A DNA stretch of 45,534 nt, from the NCBI GenBank assembly GCA_018821785.1, contig JAHJLI010000297.1, positions 1-45,534 on the forward strand. The letters run 5' to 3'. The stretch's first letter is position 1; the number at the start of each line of letters is the position of its first letter. A program made the translations under genes and the position numbers. Of the stretch, positions 23,998 through 33,027 are shown in pieces. The stretch comes from Pseudomonadota bacterium (GTDB taxonomy: Bacteria; Desulfobacterota; Desulfobulbia; Desulfobulbales; Desulfocapsaceae). Under the pieces are notes generated by a model. That model saw only the letters and a program-made list of their open reading frames with translations, made no database searches and was not told the origin of the DNA.

Positions 23998-25656
23998 ATG
24001 AAAAAGCCAAATACTAGCAAACGGACCAAGTTTATTTTTGTCACCGGCGGCGTGCTCTCTTCGCTGGGAAAGGGCCTGGCCTCGGCGGCCATCGGCGCTC
24101 TTCTTGAAAGCCGAGGATTGACGGTAACCTTCCAAAAGCTCGACCCCTACATCAACGTCGATCCGGGTACCATGAATCCCTTCCAGCACGGGGAGGTGTA
24201 CGTCACCGATGACGGTGCCGAAACCGATCTCGATATGGGTCATTATGAACGCTACACTTCCGCGGTCATGGCTCAAAAAAATAACTACACCTCCGGCAGG
24301 ATCTATTATTCGGTTATAACTAAGGAAAGACGAGGCGAATATCTTGGCGGCACAGTTCAGGTTATCCCCCATATCACTGATGAAATAAAAGCGGCGGTTC
24401 TACAACTCGACGGGAGTGTCGATGTTGCAATAATCGAAATTGGCGGAACTGTCGGAGATATTGAAGGCCTACCCTTCATTGAGGCAATTCGCCAACTGCG
24501 CGGTGATCTCGGACGAGAATACACCCTCTTTATCCACCTGACCCTGGTGCCGTATATCAAATCCGCCGGTGAGGTGAAGACCAAACCGACTCAGCATTCG
24601 GTACGTGAACTGCGGGCGGACGGCATCCAGCCGGACATTCTCCTCTGCCGCACCGAGGTACCTCTGGATAACAGCTTAAAGAGCAAGATCAGCTTATTTT
24701 GTAATGTCGCCCAAGATGCTGTTATCACAGCCATTGACGTGGAAACAATCTACGAACTGCCGCTGCATCTGCATCGCGAAGGCCTTGACAGTAAGATCCT
24801 TGAGCTCCTCAACATCTGGACCGGTAAACCGAATATCAAACCCTGGGAAGATCTTGTTCATACCATCCACAATCCCAAGAACCATGTCACCATCGCCATT
24901 CCCGGGAAATATGTGGATTTGACCGAGTCCTATAAAAGCCTGCACGAGGCCTTGGTTCACGGCGGTATCGCTAACGACACCAAGGTTCGCCTGGAATATA
25001 TCAGTGCCGAAGACCTTGAAACGAAAAACGTCGCCAGCCTCCTTGAAGAATGCGACGGCATCCTGGTGCCTGGCGGCTTCGGTCAGCGTGGCGTTGAAGG
25101 GAAAATCAAGGCCATCAATTATGCGCGAAAAAACAAGGTGCCGTTTTTCGGCATCTGCTACGGTATGCAGCTGGCGGTGGTCGAGTTTGCCCGGGATGTT
25201 CTCGGACTGGCCAAAGCCAACTCCACGGAACTGGATGAACTCACTCCCGACCCTGTGATCTATTTGATCAAGGAGTGGTTTGACTACCGAACCAACAAGT
25301 TGCAGATCCGCGACAAGGAATCCGACCTCGGTGGAACCTTGCGCCTTGGCGCCTATCCCTGTGTCCTCAAGGAAGATTCCAACGCCTTTCGGGCTTATGG
25401 TTCAAAAGAAATCTCCGAACGGCACCGACATCGTTTCGAGTTCAACAACGAGTACCGACGGTCTCTTGAAGAGGGCGGATTGACGATTTCCGGAGCTTCG
25501 CCCGACAATAATCTTGTTGAGATCATTGAGATAACCGATCATCCCTGGTTCCTCGGCTGCCAGTTTCATCCGGAGTTCAAATCCAAACCGATGAAACCCC
25601 ATCCACTGTTCCGGGATTTCATCAGTGCCGCTCTTGTCCGCAAACAGAAAGGCTAG
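23998..25656 (+). CDS. pyrG: CTP synthase
   Basis: PyrG makes CTP from UTP, ATP and glutamine. The 552-residue protein shows the synthetase N terminus ([48 protein letters not shown]) and a class I glutaminase domain ([25 protein letters not shown] with the nucleophile Cys, and the final [10 protein letters not shown] carrying His-Glu). Length is normal. The ATG at 23998 follows the family start, though no Shine-Dalgarno is obvious. It opens the pyrG-kdsA-kdsC-lptC run, which makes sense because CTP is needed to activate Kdo. Confidence 0.97.
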   Translation: MKKPNTSKRTKFIFVTGGVLSSLGKGLASAAIGALLESRGLTVTFQKLDPYINVDPGTMNPFQHGEVYVTDDGAETDLDMGHYERYTSAVMAQKNNYTSGRIYYSVITKERRGEYLGGTVQVIPHITDEIKAAVLQLDGSVDVAIIEIGGTVGDIEGLPFIEAIRQLRGDLGREYTLFIHLTLVPYIKSAGEVKTKPTQHSVRELRADGIQPDILLCRTEVPLDNSLKSKISLFCNVAQDAVITAIDVETIYELPLHLHREGLDSKILELLNIWTGKPNIKPWEDLVHTIHNPKNHVTIAIPGKYVDLTESYKSLHEALVHGGIANDTKVRLEYISAEDLETKNVASLLEECDGILVPGGFGQRGVEGKIKAINYARKNKVPFFGICYGMQLAVVEFARDVLGLAKANSTELDELTPDPVIYLIKEWFDYRTNKLQIRDKESDLGGTLRLGAYPCVLKEDSNAFRAYGSKEISERHRHRFEFNNEYRRSLEEGGLTISGASPDNNLVEIIEITDHPWFLGCQFHPEFKSKPMKPHPLFRDFISAALVRKQKG

Positions 25657-25663
25657 CATCCCG

Positions 25664-26500
25664 ATGACTCAGATAGCCGTAACCGTTGACACCCCGAGCG
25701 GCACGCCGCTAGTCGTCGGCTCAGGCCAGCCCCTGCTGCTGATCGGCGGCCCATGCGCCCTCGAATCGGAAGAACTGGCCAAAACCGTTGCCGGCAGGAT
25801 GCAGGATATCTGTACAAGACTGGGAATTTACTACGTTTTTAAGGCATCTTTTGACAAAGCCAACCGTACTTCGCTCACCTCCTATCGCGGCCCGGGCCTA
25901 GTTGACGGACTGGCTACCCTGGCCAAGATCCGCCGGGAGTTTCAGGTTCCGGTTATCTCCGATATCCATGATATAAGTCAGGTGACGGCAGCATCCGAAG
26001 TACTCGATATTATTCAGATCCCCGCTTTTCTCTGTCGCCAGACCGACCTTCTGATTGCCGCTGCCAAGACCGGAAAACCGGTGAATGTGAAAAAAGGGCA
26101 GTTTGTCTCCCCCTGGGATATGGAAAATGCCGTGACAAAAATCAGGGCTGTCGGCGGCACCAAGATCATACTCACAGAGCGGGGGGCCAGTTTTGGCTAC
26201 AATAATCTCGTGGTTGACATGCGTTCACTGCCGGTAATGCGCTCTTTTGGCTGCCCGGTTATATTTGACGCCACCCACTCCGTGCAACTGCCGGGCGGAG
26301 CCGGTGGTTGCTCCGGAGGACAGCGCGAATTCATCGGCCCCTTGGCCAAGGCTGCAGTGGCCGTCGGGGTTGATGGCCTGTTTATGGAAATCCATCCAAA
26401 CCCGGAAAAAGCATTGTGCGACGGACCAAACTCCATACCCCTAAATCAGATTGAAGAACTGCTCCGTCAAATCCTCAAGGTGCGAAACGCCGTCAACTGA
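25664..26500 (+). CDS. kdsA: 3-deoxy-D-manno-octulosonate 8-phosphate synthase
   Basis: KdsA condenses arabinose 5-phosphate with phosphoenolpyruvate, the committed step to the LPS core sugar Kdo. The 278-residue protein shows [37 protein letters not shown] and [11 protein letters not shown]. The early motif [11 protein letters not shown] has Cys where the E. coli enzyme has Asn, which marks the metal-dependent class. The start at 25664 lies eight bases after the pyrG stop; a longer frame reaching into pyrG is not needed. Confidence 0.96.
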   Translation: MTQIAVTVDTPSGTPLVVGSGQPLLLIGGPCALESEELAKTVAGRMQDICTRLGIYYVFKASFDKANRTSLTSYRGPGLVDGLATLAKIRREFQVPVISDIHDISQVTAASEVLDIIQIPAFLCRQTDLLIAAAKTGKPVNVKKGQFVSPWDMENAVTKIRAVGGTKIILTERGASFGYNNLVVDMRSLPVMRSFGCPVIFDATHSVQLPGGAGGCSGGQREFIGPLAKAAVAVGVDGLFMEIHPNPEKALCDGPNSIPLNQIEELLRQILKVRNAVN

Positions 26501-26502
26501 CC

Positions 26503-27141
26503 ATGTCCGACCAATGTTCATCAAGTGATTCCCAATACCCATCAGATTGTGAGGTAATGGAGGGATACCGCACTATCGCTCGGGAAAAAGCAAATCGTGT
26601 GAGCCATCCTGAGCGTAAGCTGGCCCTTGCCAAAGCTAAAGACATTCGTCTCCTCCTCCTTGATGTCGACGGTGTTCTCACCAACGGCAGCCTCCTGTAC
26701 ACCGGCAATTCTGAGGAAAGTAAAGCTTTTAATACCCAGGACGGCTTCGGCCTCCGCCTCCTGCAAGAGGCAGGGCTTGACGTCGGTGTCATTACCGCGC
26801 GAAAATCAGAGGTGGTTGCCAGGCGGGCAAGCGAACTCAAAATGCGCTTTATTTATCAAGGGATTCCAAACAAAAACGAGGCGTTTAAGGATATATTGAA
26901 GGTTTCAGGACTGCGTCCCTTTGAGATCGCATATATGGGAGATGATTGGCTCGATCTGATCCTTCTTCAACAGGTCGGCCTGGCTGTCGCCCCAGCTAAT
27001 GCCGTTCGAGAAGTAAAAGAAATAGCACACTTCATTGCCGAACGAATGGGTGGTGAGGGAGCAGTGCGGGATGCCTGCGACCTTATTCTTGAGTCCCAAA
27101 ACCTTACGGAAGCACTGTTGCAGAAATACCGAAACCGATGA
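26503..27141 (+). CDS. kdsC: Kdo 8-phosphate phosphatase (HAD, KdsC type)
   Basis: KdsC removes phosphate from Kdo-8-P. The HAD motifs are clear: LLLLDVDGVLTNGSL (motif I, near residue 53), VITARKSEVVARRA (motif II), KNEAFKDIL (motif III Lys) and AYMGDDWLDL (motif IV). The 212 residues include an N-terminal extension of about 45 residues relative to the usual protein. A Met at residue 19 (26557) is a possible later start, but neither has a good Shine-Dalgarno. The ATG at 26503 is two bases after the kdsA stop, supporting coupling. It overlaps lptC by four bases. Confidence 0.94.
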   Translation: MSDQCSSSDSQYPSDCEVMEGYRTIAREKANRVSHPERKLALAKAKDIRLLLLDVDGVLTNGSLLYTGNSEESKAFNTQDGFGLRLLQEAGLDVGVITARKSEVVARRASELKMRFIYQGIPNKNEAFKDILKVSGLRPFEIAYMGDDWLDLILLQQVGLAVAPANAVREVKEIAHFIAERMGGEGAVRDACDLILESQNLTEALLQKYRNR

Positions 27142-27719
27142 AAATCCACCGCAACACCATCTGGCTAATTCCTCTTGCCTTTCTGGTCACCTTTCCCCTC
27201 TGGAGTATTCCAGTCGGAGATTTCCTCACTCCGCGCGGCGGTTTTGATCCCGACATCAATAAGGAAAGTGCTGATCATCATAACTTCACAATGCAGACGG
27301 TTACCATCCTGCAGAACCAAAAAGGCAAAGATACGGCCGTGATCCGTGCCGCAAACGCCCGAACCAAACCCGACGACTTGAATATTGTTATTCTTGATCA
27401 AGTCGTAGCCGAAATCTTCGACGACAATGGCAATGTCACCCATATCACATCAAAAAGCGGTGAATACAATTTGACATACAGAGCTCTTACCCTGATCAAG
27501 GATGTCGTTCTCAATAAAACCCAGGACAATCATTTCATGTATACCGATCTGCTCATATATAATAGTCAACAACACACAGTTGTTTCTCCCGGAAAAACCA
27601 AGATAAAAAGTGAAAATGCCGAGATTATTGGGGGAAGCCTGGACTATAACATCATCAGCCAGACCTACGTCATCGACAAAAGGGTAAAGTGCCTCATTAA
27701 CGGCTTTATCGAACCTTGA
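27138..27719 (+). CDS. lptC: LPS export protein LptC
   Basis: The 193-residue protein has one N-terminal membrane anchor (TIWLIPLAFLVTFPLW) followed by a periplasmic beta-jellyroll-like domain. It contains repeated motifs such as LTSKSG-like HITSKSGEYN and LLIYNSQQHTVVSPGKTKI, typical of LptC/OstA folds. LptC links the LptBFG transporter to LptA in LPS transport across the periplasm. The start overlaps kdsC (ATGA). lptA and lptB, which often follow, are absent here; the operon ends against the convergent trmO gene. Confidence 0.85.
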   Translation: MKIHRNTIWLIPLAFLVTFPLWSIPVGDFLTPRGGFDPDINKESADHHNFTMQTVTILQNQKGKDTAVIRAANARTKPDDLNIVILDQVVAEIFDDNGNVTHITSKSGEYNLTYRALTLIKDVVLNKTQDNHFMYTDLLIYNSQQHTVVSPGKTKIKSENAEIIGGSLDYNIISQTYVIDKRVKCLINGFIEP

Positions 27720-27735
27720 GGGTCCCTTCGAACAA

Positions 27736-28515
27736 TCATTTGCTTGTTTTTCGCGAAGAATTTCCTGTGTGAGAATGAACCCCATTTACTTGGACTTTGG
27801 CACATTCTTCGACCCGGAAGCCTTCCGCCTCAACACACCAGCGAATATTCACATCCCAAAGCAACATCCCGAACCGGCTCTTATTTTTTTTCTGGCTCGC
27901 CGGTCGCGGGTCATGGCGAATCATCTCCTTGATCAGCTGCACAATATTCCTCCCGGTCTCTCCTTGATAACTTGAACAAAAGGCCAACGCCTCGGCTGTG
28001 AAGGTGACCAGCACTTCCGGCTGAAGGCCTTTGGCATAACCACAGCAGGCTGATTCCAGACAATCGCTGTAGGGGATGTACGGTTTTATGTCGAGAACCG
28101 GTGTTTGGTCGAGAAAATCAATTCCGGAGAGGTCGAGAAACAGAGTATCTTTCTCCTTAACAATCGCCTCCAGTTTGACCACCGACAAACCCATATGATT
28201 AGGACGATGCGGACTACGACTGGCAAAAACTCCCACTCTTTTTTGCCCCCCCAGCCAAGGAGGGCGAACCGTCGGTTTCCAACCCTCAGAGACGGTTTGG
28301 TGAAAAAGGAAATGGACCCAAATATGGGAAAACTGTTGCAATCCTCGCACCATCTCTTCACGGTTGCAGGGCGGCAAAAGTTCCATGCGGGCTATGGCGG
28401 CTGGGACCATTCCGGGTTGTCGGGGAATTCCGAATTTCTCGGTGAAACAGGAGTGTATTACGCCAATCGGCTGAATCGTCACAGTATTAGGAAAGCTGCT
28501 TTTTTTTACCACCAT
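27736..28515 (-). CDS. trmO: tRNA methyltransferase TrmO-like (TsaA/YaeB family)
   Basis: TrmO methylates the N6 position of t6A37 in certain tRNAs using S-adenosylmethionine. The 259-residue protein opens with IQPIGVIHSCFTEKFGIPRQ, then has FSHIWVHFLFH and the diagnostic SRSPHRPNHMGLSVVKL, followed by LSGIDFLDQTPVLDIKPYIPY. A C-terminal region (EVLVTFTAEAL) is as in the longer YaeB-type proteins. The gene converges with lptC, leaving 16 bp between them. Confidence 0.92.
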   Translation of the reverse strand: MVVKKSSFPNTVTIQPIGVIHSCFTEKFGIPRQPGMVPAAIARMELLPPCNREEMVRGLQQFSHIWVHFLFHQTVSEGWKPTVRPPWLGGQKRVGVFASRSPHRPNHMGLSVVKLEAIVKEKDTLFLDLSGIDFLDQTPVLDIKPYIPYSDCLESACCGYAKGLQPEVLVTFTAEALAFCSSYQGETGRNIVQLIKEMIRHDPRPASQKKNKSRFGMLLWDVNIRWCVEAEGFRVEECAKVQVNGVHSHTGNSSRKTSK

Positions 28516-28959
28516 TTATCTCACCCCGACGAACCGGACAAAACACGATTTTAAATATTTTGTGCCACAGGCACTTGACACCAATTATTTTGTTTGGTAA
28601 TACATCAATGACATTCGTATTACTTGAGAGCGACATGAACTGTAGTTGCTGCCCTGTTAAATTTGCTGCCCGCCATATCCAGCATCTCATGGCAGCAACT
28701 ATAGCTCATGCTCCATCATCCCCCGCCATCTTAAATTCCAGTAATTCCTTCCATTCACCTGTGGTTATATACTTCTGCTCTTCTTAGAGCAAGAAACACA
28801 AGTGCTATTAACTTGCCGGAAACTCCATTCTTGTGGTATCTGTCTTGCGAACATGTTTTCATTTTTAACTCCATCGCTGTCGATCGGCAATTGCAGCTAT
28901 CGCTTATCCACCCCGCCGAACAACAGCCTCTCCCCCTGTAATGAGGTATACATACAATA
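28516..28959. other. Gene-free stretch with hairpins, possible small-RNA or leader region
   Basis: No convincing protein gene is seen in 444 bp. On the + strand it holds GTGCC/GGCAC directly before TTGACA (28575-28580), a weak -10 candidate TAATAC at 28598, the long inverted repeat 28634-28710, and TGCTCT/AGAGCA (28776-28781 with 28786-28791) inside a longer imperfect stem. This could be the leader of the YchF-like gene or encode an RNA. A frame of about 50 codons starting at 28635 runs through the inverted repeat and looks non-coding. Confidence 0.4.
28634..28710. repeat. 20-bp inverted repeat upstream of the YchF-like gene
   Basis: Arms at 28634-28653 and 28691-28710 (CATGAACTGTAGTTGCTGCC against GGCAGCAACTATAGCTCATG) match with two mismatches across a 37-base loop. 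The loop has another GCTGCC that can compete for pairing. Length and fit are well above chance for such a region. Confidence 0.6.
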
Positions 28960-30030
28960 ATGAAAGTAGGAATAATAGGACTACCGCAAACCGGTAAAAA
29001 AACTCTGTTCCAGGTACTGACAGGAAGCCACTTGCGAGAACAGGCAGGCCCCGTTAAATCGGTTCCGGGAACTGCCGAGATACGTGATCCCCGTTTTGAC
29101 AAATTGGTTGCAATGTACCAACCAAACAAGAATGTCAGGGCCCGCGTCGATCTGGTTTTGCTGCCAAAGATGGAGCAGGAAAATATCGCAAAAGGTGATA
29201 TTTTCAAGGAAATAGCCGATGTCGACGCACTTTGCCATGTCGTCCGCGCCTTTGAAGATGATTCGATCTATCACGCAGAGGGTTCTGTTGATCCTATCAG
29301 GGATGCGGAGATGGTTAATGGCGAACTTATCATGCACGACCAGATTTTTGTTGAAAAACGCATAGAACGCATTGAGATAGCACTAAAAAAAATCAAGGAC
29401 GATAAACAGCAGAAAGAATTAGAACTGATGCGTAAGCTGCTGGGACACCTGGAGGAAGAAAAACCTCTCCGGTTAATGCAAATTTCCGAGGAAGAAGAAT
29501 TCCTTATCCGCAGTTATCCCCTGATCACCAGAAAAGAGCTGATCCTCGCCTTCAACGTTGCCGAAGAACAACTGGGCAACCAAACGTTGCTTGAAAAAAT
29601 GGCAGATAAGTGCCGGATTGGCAAGATGGAAGCAATGCTTGTTTCAGCACAAGTAGAGTCGGAAATCGTTCTCCTGGACACCGATGAAGAGAAAGCCGAA
29701 TTTCTCAGGGATCTCGGAATTCAAGAACCGGCACTCGGCACCATGACGAGGCTGTGTTTGAAAACACTCGGCCTTATCTCCTTTTTTACCGTCGGCAAAG
29801 ATGAAGTCCGGCAATGGCTGGTCCGCAAAGCATCTCCAGCCCCGGTTGCAGCTGGAGCTATTCACTCAGACCTACAGCGAGGATTTATCCGAGCAGAGGT
29901 GATAAAATACGATGAACTCATCGAATACGGCAGTGAGGCTGAGTTGAAAAAAGTTGGGAAGATGTACCTTCAAGGAAAAGACTATATTGTCTGTGACGGC
30001 GATATTCTCAACATTCGTTTCAAGGTCTGA
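28960..30030 (+). CDS. YchF/OLA1-like protein with degenerate nucleotide-binding site
   Basis: The 356-residue protein follows the YchF plan: an N-terminal Obg-like G domain with a long inserted coiled coil (about 125-165), and a C-terminal DUF933/TGS-type domain with GAIHSDLQRGFIRAEVI and YIVCDGDILNIRF. YchF proteins are ribosome-associated ATPases. The key sites are altered: the P-loop reads GLPQTGKKT (7-15), with Lys14 where Ser should follow the conserved Lys, and switch II (normally DIAGLVKGA) reads DLVLLPKMEQ. NVAEE resembles the NxxE specificity motif of YchF. I infer a paralog that may bind nucleotide weakly or not at all. It is upstream of a glycosyltransferase gene with an 88-bp gap. 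Confidence 0.8.
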   Translation: MKVGIIGLPQTGKKTLFQVLTGSHLREQAGPVKSVPGTAEIRDPRFDKLVAMYQPNKNVRARVDLVLLPKMEQENIAKGDIFKEIADVDALCHVVRAFEDDSIYHAEGSVDPIRDAEMVNGELIMHDQIFVEKRIERIEIALKKIKDDKQQKELELMRKLLGHLEEEKPLRLMQISEEEEFLIRSYPLITRKELILAFNVAEEQLGNQTLLEKMADKCRIGKMEAMLVSAQVESEIVLLDTDEEKAEFLRDLGIQEPALGTMTRLCLKTLGLISFFTVGKDEVRQWLVRKASPAPVAAGAIHSDLQRGFIRAEVIKYDELIEYGSEAELKKVGKMYLQGKDYIVCDGDILNIRFKV

Positions 30031-30118
30031 AAAGGGTCATCCCCCACCCTTCCATAACAGCCCGATATAAAGGAATTCTTCAAAAAACATACAGATAATT
30101 TTTCTAGGCGACTACACC

Positions 30119-31183
30119 ATGCACAAGATTGCCTGCTTCATCTCACCGCATGGTTTCGGCCACGCCACCCGGATAATCGCCATACTGGAGGCACTTCAGG
30201 GTCTTCTTCCAGACCTTCATCCTCATATATTCACATCTGTCCCGCAACAGCTCTTTTCTGAAACCCTTGCCGTCTTTACCTACCACCAGGTTGTTGTTGA
30301 TATCGGTTTGGCACAAACCTCGGCTCTGGCCACCGATTTCCCAGCAACCATCAAAAAACTCGATGACTTCCTGCCCTACCCTGAAACCTTGGTTGAAAGA
30401 CTTGTCGCGCTCTGCACAGGCTGCTCCCTCGTTCTCTGCGACATTGCGCCTCTTGGTATTGTCGTTGCAAAACGTCTGAAAATTCCGTCTGTTCTTGTGG
30501 AAAATTTCACTTGGGATTGGATATATGCTCCGGCAACCAAGAGACATCCGGACATCGAAAAGCATGCCACTTTACTGAAAAATATCAACCGGATGGTTAC
30601 CCACCGGATTCAGACGGAACCACTTTGTCATGAGGGGCCGCGAGATTTCTTGTGTGGTCCTATTTTCAGACGTTCACGTGAAACACAGGTGGAAGTGAGA
30701 AAACGGCTCGAATGCGGCAAAAAAAAAGTAATACTCATCACCATGGGCGGAGTGCCGGAGAGCCTTCCGAAAATGAAACTGCCGGAGAAGGCTCCCGATC
30801 TCCTTTTGGTGTTCACCGGCCAAAAACAATCAATTCGCCTGAACGATAACATTCTCCTGCTGAACAGCAACAGCGACATGTATCACCCGGACCTTGTTGG
30901 TGCAGCCGATCTGGTGGTATGCAAAACTGGGTACTCAACTCTCGCTGAGTGTTGCCAGGTGGGAGCTCGGGTTATTTCTGTTAGCCGGGAGAATTTCCCT
31001 GAATCAGAACCCCTGCAGGCGTATCTTGAAAAGGTGCTGGGTGGAATAGCTATCACCCCGGAAACCTATGCAACCGGAGGATGGCTGACAATGGCGGCAG
31101 AACGTATATCAAGGCCACGTCCGACTCCTTGCAGAGAAAACGGTGCCGACCGGATTGCCAAATTTCTCAGCAAGCTGCTGTGA
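30119..31183 (+). CDS. GT-B (MurG/UGT-like) glycosyltransferase
   Basis: The 354-residue protein starts with ISPHGFGHATRIIAI, the glycine-rich loop and histidine typical of GT-B enzymes near MurG and GT28. A C-terminal half follows with ILITMGGVP and the donor-site motif DLVGAADLVVCKTGYSTLAECCQVG. The resemblance is to a group of uncharacterised "predicted glycosyltransferases" also found fused to sugar kinases. Acceptor and donor are unknown. It lacks membrane helices. No strong ribosome-binding site is seen. Downstream lies a convergent thioesterase gene. Confidence 0.78.
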   Translation: MHKIACFISPHGFGHATRIIAILEALQGLLPDLHPHIFTSVPQQLFSETLAVFTYHQVVVDIGLAQTSALATDFPATIKKLDDFLPYPETLVERLVALCTGCSLVLCDIAPLGIVVAKRLKIPSVLVENFTWDWIYAPATKRHPDIEKHATLLKNINRMVTHRIQTEPLCHEGPRDFLCGPIFRRSRETQVEVRKRLECGKKKVILITMGGVPESLPKMKLPEKAPDLLLVFTGQKQSIRLNDNILLLNSNSDMYHPDLVGAADLVVCKTGYSTLAECCQVGARVISVSRENFPESEPLQAYLEKVLGGIAITPETYATGGWLTMAAERISRPRPTPCRENGADRIAKFLSKLL

Positions 31184-31212
31184 TCCACCACCCCGATCTG
31201 TAATCAAATTCC

Positions 31213-31722
31213 TCAAGGAATTTCGATAAATTCTGGGTCATCCGGAGAGGTGATCACCTTCCAGGCATCACCCTGATGGTCAAAATCGGCAATTTTTTCG
31301 ATATCCATTTTCAGATATTTGCCTCTTCCCTCAACTGCCACCAGTCCGTCCGGTAGAAGAATTTCTCCCTCGCCTTGAAAAGACCGTTTTCCTTCTGTAA
31401 TGATCCTCGCCAAAACCCTAATTTCACCTTCGATGGGCACCGGCTTCCTCAGTTTCATGGAAAAATCCACAGTGACTCCCCAGATATTGGCTGAATGTTT
31501 TAGCATTATGGCGCGGCCGATGGTTTCATCGAGAATGGTAGCGGCGATGCCGCCATGTAGCCGGCCTGGATATCCCTGATGCTCTTCGGCCGGCTGAAAA
31601 ATCGCCATCAACTGATCGTCTTCAAGCTCAAAAAACCTGCACTTCAGGCCGAAAGTGTTATCAGTCCCGCAAACAAAACACATTTTCGAATTTGGTTGTT
31701 TTTGGGTTACATGTAGGCGCAT
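31213..31722 (-). CDS. PaaI-like hot-dog thioesterase
   Basis: The 169-residue protein has an N-terminal CFVCGTDNTFGLKCRF, a Cys-containing motif common in this PaaI subgroup. The hot-dog core follows (PAEEHQGYPGRLHGGIAATILDETIGRAI), with the HGG segment and a downstream Asp/Glu as catalytic region. It should hydrolyse acyl-CoA or acyl-ACP thioesters. The ATG at 31722 gives MRLHVTQKQPNSKMCFVCG; a GTG at 31743 is also possible. A palindrome AAATTCCT/AGGAATTT overlaps its stop codon (31206-31223). It is the last gene of the long - strand run headed by phosphorelay and OleA-like genes. Confidence 0.82.
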   Translation of the reverse strand: MRLHVTQKQPNSKMCFVCGTDNTFGLKCRFFELEDDQLMAIFQPAEEHQGYPGRLHGGIAATILDETIGRAIMLKHSANIWGVTVDFSMKLRKPVPIEGEIRVLARIITEGKRSFQGEGEILLPDGLVAVEGRGKYLKMDIEKIADFDHQGDAWKVITSPDDPEFIEIP

Positions 31723-31763
31723 TATAGTTTTTATTATTCCCACGCGAAGTTGGGCTGTTTGTG

Positions 31764-32459
31764 TCAGGGATTTATCCTGTCAGTGTATCGTGTTTTGGTC
31801 ACCCCGTCACCTTCCGACTCAGCTTGTTTAGCCAGATTTCGTTGACAATGGGGATATGGCAATGCCGGAGGACCATTGACCAGCATCTCGGCAATAGTGA
31901 TTCTAACCTTTGGTAGAAGATGGCGCTTGCCCTCCAAAAGTTGGTTCTCTAAGAGAGCCAAGGTATGCAACAACTGCGTTCTTGCGACATGGGGTGGGTC
32001 TTTTCCCGGATATTTGTCAGCAACGATCTCCTGGCAGCGAAAACAACCGGGAAAACGCAACTCCTGGCCATCCGGACGGGTTATCCTCGCGGGAACCCCA
32101 TGGGTTCGGCAAACCAACAATCGATGTTTGTAGAGCACACAAAGGCCGTCATTATTGAGCGGACACATGACTTGTGGCCTCTCACCCACTGCCAAAGCCT
32201 TCTCGCATTGTTCAAGCCATTCTCGTGAACGTTTGAGGAGTGTACTCCGCCAGCCGGCGTCAAGTTGCCTGAAACCAATCCAGAGAAATGCCCACTCGGC
32301 GTAGGTATGGTGAAGAAAGTAGGAGTCACAGCAATTATCAGGACATTCGTTGCAGGAAAAGCATAAAGCCTGTGCTACCCTTTGATATTCATCCTGAAGT
32401 TTTTTATAGACCTCTTCCAGTCCTTTGGTCTGAATATCAGTCAATATCACCTCTTTCAT
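31764..32459 (-). CDS. Cysteine-cluster protein (YkgJ-like)
   Basis: The 231-residue protein has clustered cysteines at the start (CFSCNECPDNCCDS) and later CPLNNDGLC, VCRTHGVP and FPGCFRCQE. The spacing resembles the YkgJ/PF03692 metal-binding family but is longer and more Cys-rich, so an iron-sulfur or zinc site is likely. A helical region precedes the first cluster. The ATG at 32459 overlaps the AMMECR1 stop (TAATG), so translation is coupled. Function is unknown. It is the second such protein in the window besides 23180-23893, with little direct similarity outside the Cys motifs. Confidence 0.7.
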   Translation of the reverse strand: MKEVILTDIQTKGLEEVYKKLQDEYQRVAQALCFSCNECPDNCCDSYFLHHTYAEWAFLWIGFRQLDAGWRSTLLKRSREWLEQCEKALAVGERPQVMCPLNNDGLCVLYKHRLLVCRTHGVPARITRPDGQELRFPGCFRCQEIVADKYPGKDPPHVARTQLLHTLALLENQLLEGKRHLLPKVRITIAEMLVNGPPALPYPHCQRNLAKQAESEGDGVTKTRYTDRINP

Positions 32460-33025
32460 TAATCTTCCTCGGCGAAACATTGAACCTGGTAAATCTGAAT
32501 CTCCAGCTTCTTTTCACGCCAAGCCCGTTCCGACAGACCTGCCTTCCGGCAAAGGTGACCAAGAAACTGCTGCGGATCAGAGAGTTGCTGCCACACCTGT
32601 GGCAGAAAAGTAGCGCTGCGCCTGCCATCACCAACAATAACCCCGTCAATTCCCGGACGCAGTTTTTTCAGAAGTTCTTCTGGGTCGCTGTATGTGAGAG
32701 GTTGTGGGGAAGAAAGTATGGAAATGTCGACGTGCACCTTGTCAAGTTCTTCCGGCTTAAGGGCAGGAAAACGCGGGTCATTGAGGGCAGCATTGATGGC
32801 ATTGTCACGGATTCCTTCCCAAATCGGACCCACCGGTTCAAGGTTGCCGATACACCCGCGCAGATTCCCGGAGATTTTCAGGGTCACGAAAGTTGCTGCC
32901 GAAGACAAAAGGGCCGGGTCGTCCGGCTTTGTTGTGGTATCCCCACCAACAAACTGATGTTTTAGCGTTTTTCTTACCAAGGCCAGCAGTAAACGCCCCT
33001 GCTCCCCACTCAGTTGAAGGCTCAT
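32459..33025 (-). CDS. AMMECR1-domain protein
   Basis: The 188-residue protein carries the diagnostic motif GNLRGCIGNLEP and continues with DPRFPALKPEELDKVHVDISILSSP and GVIVGDGRRSATFLPQVWQQL, all AMMECR1 hallmarks. Bacterial members often neighbour MEMO-like and radical-SAM proteins; here neither is adjacent. The biochemical role is unknown. The ATG at 33025 is two bases after the OleA-like gene ends, with GGAGTGG as ribosome-binding site inside that gene's last codons. Confidence 0.92.
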   Translation of the reverse strand: MSLQLSGEQGRLLLALVRKTLKHQFVGGDTTTKPDDPALLSSAATFVTLKISGNLRGCIGNLEPVGPIWEGIRDNAINAALNDPRFPALKPEELDKVHVDISILSSPQPLTYSDPEELLKKLRPGIDGVIVGDGRRSATFLPQVWQQLSDPQQFLGHLCRKAGLSERAWREKKLEIQIYQVQCFAEED

Positions 33026-33027
33026 TG

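Noticed and set aside
28560..28787. A 75-codon + strand frame before the YchF-like gene
   Set aside because: It passes through both arms of a 20-bp inverted repeat and has low-complexity Ser/Pro/Cys content; better explained as non-coding.
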